NCBI RefSeq assembly: GCF_019693445.1
Contig: NZ_JAHRBL010000036.1
Span: 1-17,945, forward strand
Length of the DNA stretch: 17,945 bases
Reading direction: 5' to 3'
Source: Deinococcus aquaedulcis
Lineage (GTDB): Bacteria > Deinococcota > Deinococci > Deinococcales > Deinococcaceae
Shown: positions 1-6,706 of the stretch, in pieces
How the letters are laid out: every line of letters starts with the position of its first letter
Position numbering within the stretch: position 1 is the first letter of the stretch
Notes under the pieces: model-generated
Seen by the model: only the letters and a program-made list of their open reading frames with translations
Databases searched by the model: none
What the model was told of the DNA's origin: nothing
Made by a program: the position numbers and the translations under genes

Positions 1-98
1 AACCAACGATCACGCTCGTCGGCGGTTGAGGCTTGGCGTTGACGACGCAGCAGTTCGTCTTCATCTAAGTGCTTCAGAGGAATGATCGCTTTGATACA
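1..98 (-). mobile_element. Possible N-terminal fragment of an IS630-type transposase (runs off the window)
   Basis: On the minus strand an open frame runs from about position 98 off the left edge. It reads PLKHLDEDELLRRQR and continues with a polar ADERDRW stretch. This resembles the start of the helix-turn-helix domain of IS630-family transposases as I remember them. A TAG stop at 99-101 closes the frame upstream. There is no ATG in frame, so translation would need an ATT, ATC or CTG start, or the frame could be the remnant of a longer gene. Only about 32 codons are visible, and no terminal inverted repeat or TA target duplication can be paired inside the window. The identification is tentative; a non-transposase HTH protein is equally possible on this evidence. 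Confidence 0.33.
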
Positions 99-177
99 CT
101 AACTATACTTCAAATTTGTATGAGGGGCTGACCACCGTTTCTGCTTCATCTGCCTGCTCTGACACGAGACAACGGTA

Positions 178-205
178 CCCAGCGGGGTGATGAGCCCGCT
201 GAGGT
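178..205 (-). terminator. Hairpin just past the GGDEF/EAL stop codon
   Basis: CAGCGGG (180-186) pairs perfectly with CCCGCTG (195-201) around an 8-base loop, with ACC/GGT able to extend the stem past one unpaired base. It starts about 10 bases after the stop codon of the minus-strand gene. The minus-strand sequence after the stem is only weakly T-rich, so this is a moderate terminator candidate at best. Confidence 0.4.
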
Positions 206-210
206 TGGTC

Positions 211-2529
211 TTAAGACCCGGGGTGAGGGCGTGGCCGTTCAGGCGAGGCCGCCGCCTGACTCGCGGCAGGCGGTGGGACCACGGGCAACACACCGGCCTG
301 CAGCAACTGCCCCGCCTCTGGCGCGGGCACGGGGCGGCTGATGACATAGCCCTGGATCAGGTCGCAGGGCAGACTGCGCAACTGGGCCCACTGGGCTGGC
401 GTTTCTACCCCTTCCACCACAGCCGTCAGGTTCAGGCTGCGCACCAGGGCCAGAATGCTGCCCAGAAGGGCTTGCCCCTGGGGCCGGCCCACATCCTGCA
501 CGAAGCTCCGGTCAATCTTGACGCTGTGAACCGGAAATTGACGCAGGTAGCTCAGGCTGCTGTAGCCGGTGCCAAAATCGTCCACGGCGAGGTGAACCCC
601 CAGGGCGCGCAACGCCTGCAAGGTTGTGACCACAGCGTCAATGCCGGCCGCCGCCACGCTTTCCGTGAATTCCAGGTGCAGGGCCGACGGTTCAAGCCCG
701 GTATCACGCAGCGCGTCTTGCACCGTTTCCAGCACCTGTCCCAGACGGAACTGCCGGGCCGAGACGTTCACCGACACCCACACGTCGTTCAGGCCCTGTG
801 CGCGCCACGTCTGCATCTGCGAACAGGCCTCGCGCAGCACCCAGGTGCCGATGGGCACGATCAGACCCGTATCTTCCGCGACAGGAATGAAGTCGGCGGG
901 GCTGACCAGCCCCCGGGTGGGGTGCGCCCAGCGCACCAGGGCCTCCAAGCCCCGAACCTGACCCGTTTGGGTGTCCACCAGCGGCTGGTAGGTCAGAAAG
1001 AGTTCCTGGCGGGCCAGGGCGCGGCGCAGATCCTGCTCCAGGGTCAGGCGGGCCAGCAGGTCCTCTTCCATATCTGGCGTGTACAGGGTGTGGCCATTGC
1101 CGCCCTGCGCTTTGATTCGGGCCAGCGCCGTGTCCGCGTGCCGCAGAAGGCCCGCGCTGTCGTCGCCATGTGCAGGGAACTCCGCCGCGCCAATGCTGGC
1201 CTGGAGCAGCAGCTCCCGGCCGTCCACCTGCCAGGGGAGGCGCAGGCTGTCCAGAAGCGCCTCGGCTCTGGCCGCTGAGACGGGCCCCCGCTCGACCAGG
1301 ATGAATTCATCCGCACTCTGCCGGGCCAGCAGGCTGTTCGGCGCGGCCACGCCATTCAGTCGGCGGGCCACCTCCACCAGCACCCGGTCACCGAACGGCG
1401 GGCCAAAGCTCGCGTTGATCGTCTTGAACTGGTCCAGGTCAATCAGGTACACCGCCAGGTGGGCCGGTGGGTCGGCCAGCAGGCGGCTCACTTCGCCGTC
1501 CAGGGCTGGACGGTTGAGCAGGCCCGTCAGGCCGTCGTGATTGGCCAGGTACAGCAGCGAGCGCTGGTGCTGGGCACTGTCCCGGATGCTGACCCAGAAG
1601 CCCCGGAAGGCCACCAGGCTGAACAGCACCATCAGGGCGGCCAGCCCCAGCACGGCATTGCGCTGGGCCGTGAGGCGCGCGGCGCGCTCACCCAGCATCG
1701 CGTGCAGCACCGGTGCCCCCTGGCCGTAAAGGGTCAGGGCCGACTGCACCGCTGCCTCGCTGGTCTGGCGGTACGCCTGTACCTGATTGGATTGGCCGCG
1801 AATCACCCCGCCGGCCCACCACGCCAGTTGCTGACTCACGCGGCGGTGCAACTCGGCCTGGGCCCGGATCAGTTCAGGGGGCACGGGCCTGCGCGTTTCA
1901 CGAACCTTGTCCCAGCTGCGGCGCACACTGTCAGAAGTGCCCTGCAGTTCTCCGGGCAACAGCGCGGGCTGAGCGGGTTGAGACCGCTGCAACTGGTGCA
2001 TGCCGGCCCACCGCAGCGCGCCACTCTGGGCGGTGACCACCGGCAGCTGCCGCACCAGCAAGTCCATCAGATAAAACGAAGGCAGCTCCGGGTCCAGAAC
2101 GAGGCTTGAGGTGTCCGCCACGTGGGTGATGAGGCTCAGGGTTTGCGCGCGCAGGGGCTCGTCAACCGAGCCGCCGCCTGCCCGGTACGTGTCCTGCCAG
2201 GTCTGCCAGGCGGCGGCGGCGTCCAGGGACGGGTGGGCCTGTACCGCCTGCGTCACCTGCTGCATCGCCGTCTGGACCGCCTGTTGCGCTGGCAGGCGGT
2301 CCGCTGACTGCAGGTGGGCGACTTCACGCTCGCGGTCCAGCTGCACCAGCAGTTGGAGGAGGGGGCCGATGATCGCCAGCCCCCGCTGCTCATCGCGCGC
2401 GATGCGGATCTGGTGCTGGGCCTGCGCCGTGTACGCGCTCAGGATCACAGTCAGGGGCAGCACGAACGCCAGCACCAGCGCCAGGAGCCCGACGCTCCGG
2501 ACCAGGGGGGCATTGACAGCAGGAGCCAT
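211..2529 (-). CDS. Membrane-anchored GGDEF/EAL protein, probable c-di-GMP phosphodiesterase
   Basis: A 772-residue signalling protein that likely controls cyclic di-GMP at the inner membrane. Residues ~13-35 form the first membrane helix. Residues ~36-290 are a mostly helical, presumably extracytoplasmic sensor, and ~292-312 the second helix. The GGDEF domain (~325-485) has the usual NHDGLTGLLNR entry, but its signature is SADEF (405-409) and no RxxD inhibitory site precedes it, so cyclase activity is doubtful. The EAL domain (~500-745) looks complete: EAL at 529-531, VNVSARQF (N588), LEFTES (E620), the DDFGTGYSS loop (D650, D651), K671, E706 in VVEGVET and QGY (726-728). I therefore infer hydrolysis of c-di-GMP, perhaps tuned by GTP binding to the degenerate GGDEF. 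No clear ribosome site precedes the ATG; a TACAAC hexamer 8 bases upstream could be the -10 of a leaderless transcript. The helical sensor contains DRERE, loosely like nitrate-sensing or chemoreceptor ligand domains, but I cannot assign a ligand. Confidence 0.9.
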   Translation of the reverse strand: MAPAVNAPLVRSVGLLALVLAFVLPLTVILSAYTAQAQHQIRIARDEQRGLAIIGPLLQLLVQLDREREVAHLQSADRLPAQQAVQTAMQQVTQAVQAHPSLDAAAAWQTWQDTYRAGGGSVDEPLRAQTLSLITHVADTSSLVLDPELPSFYLMDLLVRQLPVVTAQSGALRWAGMHQLQRSQPAQPALLPGELQGTSDSVRRSWDKVRETRRPVPPELIRAQAELHRRVSQQLAWWAGGVIRGQSNQVQAYRQTSEAAVQSALTLYGQGAPVLHAMLGERAARLTAQRNAVLGLAALMVLFSLVAFRGFWVSIRDSAQHQRSLLYLANHDGLTGLLNRPALDGEVSRLLADPPAHLAVYLIDLDQFKTINASFGPPFGDRVLVEVARRLNGVAAPNSLLARQSADEFILVERGPVSAARAEALLDSLRLPWQVDGRELLLQASIGAAEFPAHGDDSAGLLRHADTALARIKAQGGNGHTLYTPDMEEDLLARLTLEQDLRRALARQELFLTYQPLVDTQTGQVRGLEALVRWAHPTRGLVSPADFIPVAEDTGLIVPIGTWVLREACSQMQTWRAQGLNDVWVSVNVSARQFRLGQVLETVQDALRDTGLEPSALHLEFTESVAAAGIDAVVTTLQALRALGVHLAVDDFGTGYSSLSYLRQFPVHSVKIDRSFVQDVGRPQGQALLGSILALVRSLNLTAVVEGVETPAQWAQLRSLPCDLIQGYVISRPVPAPEAGQLLQAGVLPVVPPPAASQAAASPERPRPHPGS

Positions 2530-3021
2530 GGTCCAGCTGTTGTAGCGCCCGGTGCGTCACGGAACTCTTCCCCACCTGGCCATGAATGGGGCGGCGTGGG
2601 CACTGGGCGCGACTGGTGACCTGTGGCCCGAAGGTTACCGGGAAGCACTGGGCAGGGTCTCTCGAAGGCCATTTGAAAACCGGCTGGCTGGAACGTGAAC
2701 CCAGGCCTGCTGCCCGGTTTGCCGCGACCTTGCTGACACGACCGCGCGTGCTTGGCATGGATGATGGCGGGCCTGGATGACTGGCTCTTCCCCATCCACC
2801 GGGCCTCATCACAGGGCAGGTCCCTTTCACTACGCGGCGCAGGCGTCCCGTGCCTTCTGGCCACTGCCCGGCTTCCAGTGAATACAGGCATTGATCCCGC
2901 TTTCCTCCAGTTCTGGACCATTCAAGGCAGAACTGGAGGTTGCCTGCCCCCGGCATTTTTCAGATCCACTTCTCGGACACCCACCTGCTTTTCTGCGCCG
3001 CTCTGCGAGGCTCTGCAGCCG
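2530..3021. other. Intergenic region without a recognisable gene
   Basis: This stretch lies upstream of the GGDEF/EAL gene and beyond the terminator of the nitrate transporter. Open frames on both strands are overlapping and rich in Arg, Pro and Ser, with no domain, no convincing ribosome site and no consistent codon bias, so I call none of them. The only ordered element is a perfect 12-base inverted repeat at 2904-2939, listed separately. The promoter of the GGDEF/EAL gene must lie in the left part, but I find no strong -35/-10 pair. Confidence 0.5.
2904..2939. repeat. Perfect 12-base inverted repeat
   Basis: CCTCCAGTTCTG at 2904-2915 is the exact reverse complement of CAGAACTGGAGG at 2928-2939, with a 12-base spacer. 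No T-tract follows the right arm on the plus strand; on the minus strand only AAAGCGGG follows. It is therefore not a typical intrinsic terminator. It could be an operator, a folded RNA element or a small dispersed repeat. Confidence 0.6.
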
Positions 3022-3050
3022 AAAAAATGCCGTCACGTGTGACGGCATTT
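3022..3050 (-). terminator. Rho-independent terminator of the nitrate reductase/transporter operon
   Basis: AAATGCCGTCAC (3025-3036) and GTGACGGCATTT (3039-3050) are perfect reverse complements around a very short centre. On the minus strand the stem runs straight into six T residues (3027-3022). The stem begins 13 bases after the transporter stop codon, the classic position for an intrinsic terminator. Confidence 0.9.
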
Positions 3051-3063
3051 CCCGGAGGCCGGA

Positions 3064-4290
3064 TCAGGCGTACTGGGGACGCACCCCCAGCACCTTCAGG
3101 CGCACCATGTTGGCCACGAACACCACCCCCGACGCCGCCGTCAGCACGAACAGCAGCACAAACGCGGCCTGTTCGCCCACAGTGGGCCTGAGGGCCGCAA
3201 AGAGCAGGGGCAGTGCAAAGCCGCCCAGGCCACCCAGCAGGCCCACCAGCCCGCCCACCACACCCATCTGGCCGGGGTGCCACTGGGCCACCAGGGCGTA
3301 GGTGCTGGCCTTGCCAATGCCCATGCCGGCGCCCACCAGAGTGGTCAGCAGCAGAAACGGGGTTAGCGGCAGGTCGCGCAGCAGGGGCAGGAGGCCCACC
3401 AGCATGGCCAGGAAAGACGCCACGGTGACGCCACGCGGGCCAAAGCGGTCACTGAAATAACCGCCCAGGGGCCGCAGCAGGCTGGCCGGAAAGATAAACA
3501 GCGCAGTCAGCAGCCCCGCCTGCGCCAGCGGCACCCCGTAGTGGTCCACGTAATAGCGGGGCAAAAAGAGGCTGTAGGCCACGTACGCGCCAAAGAACAC
3601 CACGTAATACAGCCCGAAACGCCATACCTGCAGCCGCCGCAGGGGCCGCAGCCAGTCGGCCAGGGTGCGCCCGGCGGGGGCCACGCGGTCAGGTGGGGTC
3701 AGGCGCAGCGTCAGGGCGGCGCAGAGCAGCAGCAGCAGGCCAAAGGCGAATGGCACGAACCGCCAGCCACCTGGAATCAGCAGCCCGGCTGGCACCGCTG
3801 CAACCAGGGCGGGCGCCAGCAGTTTGGTCAGGCTGGCCCCGGCGTTCCCTGCCCCGAAGGTGCCCAGGGCCAGCCCCAGGCGCTCACCGGGCACCCACTG
3901 GGCAATCCAGGCGTTGCCCACGGCAAAGCTGACCCCGGCCAGCCCCACCCCCAGCGCCAGGGCCAGCAGCGCCGGGTAACTGCCAGCGTAGGCCAGCGCC
4001 AGGGCAAACGCCGCCGTGAGCAGCAGGTTCGCCACGAACACCCGCTTGCCCCCGTAGCGGTCGGCCCACAGCCCGGCCGGCAGGCGCAGCAGCGACCCGG
4101 TCAGCACCGGAATGGCGGTCAGCAGGGTGTACTGGGCGTCACTCAGGCCCAGGTCGCGGCGCAAGGGCAGGCCCACGATGGCCAGCATGACCCACACGGC
4201 AAACATCAGCGTGAAGCCCAGCGTGGCGCCCGTGACCACGCGGCGGGCCTCGGGGCTCAGGGGCGCGGGGGATGTGGGGTGAGCAGGCAT
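3064..4290 (-). CDS. narK: MFS nitrate/nitrite transporter, NarK/NNP family
   Basis: A 408-residue protein with about 12 hydrophobic segments, the size of the nitrate-nitrite porter family; it likely carries nitrate into the cell (and perhaps nitrite out). The family's glycine-rich signatures are present: GAGNAGAS (~146-153, TM5) and GGLVGLLGGLGG (~346-357, TM11). The two arginines that bind the anion in the NarK structures have clear counterparts, R69 in LLRLPAG and R273 in LLRPLGG. The MFS loop motif WADRYGGKR lies at ~75-83. The ATG at 4290 is chosen because GGAGG sits 7 bases upstream and the first helix begins at ~22; longer in-frame extension upstream would run into the reductase gene. 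It is the second gene of the leftward operon, 46 bases after the nitrate reductase stop, and is closed by the terminator at 3022-3050. Assimilatory use is inferred from the neighbouring reductases. Confidence 0.92.
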   Translation of the reverse strand: MPAHPTSPAPLSPEARRVVTGATLGFTLMFAVWVMLAIVGLPLRRDLGLSDAQYTLLTAIPVLTGSLLRLPAGLWADRYGGKRVFVANLLLTAAFALALAYAGSYPALLALALGVGLAGVSFAVGNAWIAQWVPGERLGLALGTFGAGNAGASLTKLLAPALVAAVPAGLLIPGGWRFVPFAFGLLLLLCAALTLRLTPPDRVAPAGRTLADWLRPLRRLQVWRFGLYYVVFFGAYVAYSLFLPRYYVDHYGVPLAQAGLLTALFIFPASLLRPLGGYFSDRFGPRGVTVASFLAMLVGLLPLLRDLPLTPFLLLTTLVGAGMGIGKASTYALVAQWHPGQMGVVGGLVGLLGGLGGFALPLLFAALRPTVGEQAAFVLLFVLTAASGVVFVANMVRLKVLGVRPQYA

Positions 4291-4336
4291 AGCAACCTCC
4301 AGGGGAAAAAGGGGACGAAGAACAAAAGGCGGCGGG

Positions 4337-6478
4337 TTACACCGGCCGCAGGGCCGACCCCGGATTCGCCCGCCCCACCGGCTCGGCCAGGGGCACAAGT
4401 GCCACGGGCGTGAGCTTGAAGCCGGGCATGCGCGAATGGGGGTCCAGGGCCTGCGGATCGGTGAGGAGGTTGGCGGTTTCGGGCCAGTGGAAGGGGACAA
4501 ACACGGTGTCGGGCCGCAGGCCGGGCGCCAGCGCCACCGGGGCCTGGGCCTGCCCGTGGGCGGTGCGCAGCAGCACCGGGTCGCCTGCACGCAGGCCGTG
4601 GGCCCGGGCGGTGTCGGGGTGCAGCTGCGCGGCGAACGTGGCCCTCAGGGCCGGGTTGCGCCGGGTCTGGGTGCCGCTCTGGTACTGGGCGCCCAGCCGC
4701 CCGGTGGTCAGGTACAGCTGGCCTGGGACGGCAGCCACCGCCGGCAGCTGCGGCACATGCAGGGTGGCCAGCCCGTCGGGCGTGGGGTAGGGCGGGGCGT
4801 AGACGTGTGGGGTGTCCGGGGTATCTCGTTCTGGCGTGTCTCGTTCTGGGGCCCGTATGCCAGCGGTCCGGGCGGCGCGCACCGGCCACTGGGCACTGGC
4901 CCGGTCCAGGCGCGCGGCACTCAGGCCGCTGTAATCGGCCAGACCGCCCGCCGTCGCCCGGAAGAACTCGTCCTGCAGGGCCTGAAAGGTGGGATAGGTA
5001 AAGCCCTGCTCCCGGCCCACGGCCTGCGCCAGATCGCACAGAATGCGCCAGTCCTCGCGGGCAGCGCCGGGGGGCCACGCGGCGCGGCGCCGCCGCTGCA
5101 CCCGGCCTTCCAGGTTCGTGGTGGTGCCTTCTTCCTCACACCACATGGACCCTGGCAGCACCAGGGTGGCCAGCGCCGCCGTCTCGCTGGGCAGCACGTC
5201 AATCACGATCAGGTGGCGCAGGCGCCCCAGATTGCGCGCCACCTGCCCGGCCCCCGCCGCACTGACCACCGGGTTGGCCGCCAGCACGATCAGGGCCTCA
5301 ATGTCGTCACCGCAGGCGCCCAGCAACTCCTGGGCACTGCGGCCCGGGGCCGGCAGGTCATCCGGCGCGCAGCCCCACAACGCCGCCATGTGGGCGCGGT
5401 GCGCCGGGTTTCGCAGCGAGCGGGCACCGGGCAGCTGATCGTTCTTCTGGCCGTGCTCGCGCCCCCCCTGGCCGTTTCCCTGGCCGGTCAGCGGGGCGTA
5501 GCCGCCGCCCACCTTGCCAAAGTGGCCGCACAAAAAGGCCAGATTCAGCCACGCCTGCACGGTGTCGGTGCCGTGCAGGTGCTGCTCTGGGCCGCGCCCG
5601 CTCAGGATCAGGGGGGTACGGGCCGCCGCGTAGGCGCGCGCCAGGGCCAGCACCTCGTCTTCGGCCACGCCGCAGTCCTGGGCCACCCGGGCCGGCGTGT
5701 AGGCGCGGGCCTGGGCCAGCACCTCGGCCATGCCGTGGGCCGGGGCGGTGGGCCGAATGCGGCCCCAGTGCGCCATGAGGTGCAGCAGACCCAGGGCCAG
5801 CACGCCGTCGGTGCCGGGGCGCAGGGCCAGGTGGTGCCCGGCCACCTTCGCCGTGGGCGTGGCGCGCGGATCAATGGCCCACACCTGAGCGCCCCGGTCC
5901 TTGCTGGCTTTGAGGTACTGGGCCAGGGGCGGCAGCGTTTCGGCGATGTTGGCCCCCACCAGCAGCACCAGATCGCTGCGCGGCAGGTCGTCCAGCGGAA
6001 AGCCCAGGCCCCGGTCGTAGCCCACCGTGCGGGTGAGGGCCGCGCTGGCACTGGCCATGCAGTAGCGGCCGTTGTAGTCGATGTGCGGGGTGCGCAGCGC
6101 CAGCCGCGCGAATTTGCCCAGCAGGTACGCGGTTTCGTTGGTCAGGGCGCCACTGCCAAACACGCCGATGCGCTCCGGGGCCGCCTGCACCAGCGGGCCC
6201 AGGGCGTCCTGAATGTACGCCAGGGCCTCGGGCCAGCCCACCGGCACCAGTTCGCCGTTCCGGCGCAGCAGTGGCGTGGTCAGCCGCTCCGGGTGGCGCA
6301 GATCGTTCAGGGCGGCCAGACCCTTCTTGCACACCGTGCCGTGGGCCACGGGGCAGGCCTTGGTGGGCGTGGCCCGCACGGGCAGGCCGCCTTCAAGGTG
6401 CAGGTCGAAGTTGCACTGCACCGCGCAGTAGGGACAGGTGGTGCGCACGGTGGCGGTAGGGGGGCTGCCCGGCGTCAT
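4337..6478 (-). CDS. Assimilatory-type nitrate reductase, molybdopterin and [4Fe-4S] catalytic subunit (NarB/NasA-like)
   Basis: A 713-residue member of the bis-molybdopterin oxidoreductase family, predicted to reduce nitrate to nitrite in the cytoplasm. The N-terminus binds one [4Fe-4S] cluster through C15, C18, C22 and C50 (CPYCAVQC ... VCKKG). The likely molybdenum ligand is C140 in GRYCMASA, the cysteine form typical of Nap/Nas/NarB nitrate reductases rather than the selenocysteine or serine forms. The molybdopterin-binding C-terminal domain begins around LYLTTGRLGAQYQSGTQTRR and includes FVPFHWPE. There is no Tat signal, consistent with a cytosolic enzyme. It lacks the C-terminal [2Fe-2S] extension of Klebsiella NasA, so its length fits the cyanobacterial, ferredoxin- or flavodoxin-linked NarB type; the electron donor is not encoded here. 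The ATG at 6478 is preceded by AAGGTGG five bases away. The linker before the last domain has an in-frame repeat of PERDT. First gene of the leftward operon, divergent from nirB. Confidence 0.92.
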   Translation of the reverse strand: MTPGSPPTATVRTTCPYCAVQCNFDLHLEGGLPVRATPTKACPVAHGTVCKKGLAALNDLRHPERLTTPLLRRNGELVPVGWPEALAYIQDALGPLVQAAPERIGVFGSGALTNETAYLLGKFARLALRTPHIDYNGRYCMASASAALTRTVGYDRGLGFPLDDLPRSDLVLLVGANIAETLPPLAQYLKASKDRGAQVWAIDPRATPTAKVAGHHLALRPGTDGVLALGLLHLMAHWGRIRPTAPAHGMAEVLAQARAYTPARVAQDCGVAEDEVLALARAYAAARTPLILSGRGPEQHLHGTDTVQAWLNLAFLCGHFGKVGGGYAPLTGQGNGQGGREHGQKNDQLPGARSLRNPAHRAHMAALWGCAPDDLPAPGRSAQELLGACGDDIEALIVLAANPVVSAAGAGQVARNLGRLRHLIVIDVLPSETAALATLVLPGSMWCEEEGTTTNLEGRVQRRRRAAWPPGAAREDWRILCDLAQAVGREQGFTYPTFQALQDEFFRATAGGLADYSGLSAARLDRASAQWPVRAARTAGIRAPERDTPERDTPDTPHVYAPPYPTPDGLATLHVPQLPAVAAVPGQLYLTTGRLGAQYQSGTQTRRNPALRATFAAQLHPDTARAHGLRAGDPVLLRTAHGQAQAPVALAPGLRPDTVFVPFHWPETANLLTDPQALDPHSRMPGFKLTPVALVPLAEPVGRANPGSALRPV

Positions 6479-6706
6479 GCCGCCACCTTGCGGGGCAGGG
6501 CAAGGGTTGTCAAGGCCAAATTTGCAGGTTGTTTCAAAAATTCAGAACGCTTTGCAGGATTTTTCCCCAAACTGTCCAATACACTCGGCCTGACCGGCAC
6601 TTAGCTAGCCTTTTTGTTGACAAAATTCAGATTGGCCCGTTAACTGTGTCGCAGCAGGCGGCGCGCTTCCCCTTCTCCCACTGCGCCCTGCCCTGGAGGT
6701 TGCCCC
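6479..6706. promoter_or_regulatory. Divergent control region of the nitrate-assimilation genes
   Basis: These 228 bases separate the start codons of the nitrate reductase (leftward) and nirB (rightward) and are clearly more AT-rich than the flanking genes. TTTGCAGG occurs twice in the same orientation, at 6521-6528 and 6551-6558, exactly 30 bases apart, roughly three helical turns, which suits a regulator binding on one face of the DNA. I see no convincing leftward -35/-10 pair, and no clear FNR- or NtcA-type palindrome. Confidence 0.6.
6617..6645 (+). promoter_or_regulatory. Candidate sigma-70-type promoter of nirB-nirD-hemD
   Basis: A consensus -35 box TTGACA (6617-6622) is followed after exactly 17 bases by TTAACT (6640-6645), which matches the -10 consensus at four of six positions. 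Transcription would begin near 6652 and leave a leader of about 55 bases before the nirB ATG. The box and spacing are seen in the sequence; use as a promoter is inferred. Confidence 0.55.

Noticed and set aside
4291..4590. N-terminal extension of the transporter frame up to 4590
   Set aside because: The extension overlaps the end of the nitrate reductase gene in another frame, whereas the ATG at 4290 has a strong ribosome site and a normal NarK N-terminus.
4436..6604. A 722-codon open frame on the plus strand opposite the nitrate reductase gene
   Set aside because: It is the antisense shadow of a gene with complete catalytic motifs; its product is Gln/Gly/His/Arg-rich without any domain, as expected from GC-rich antisense frames.
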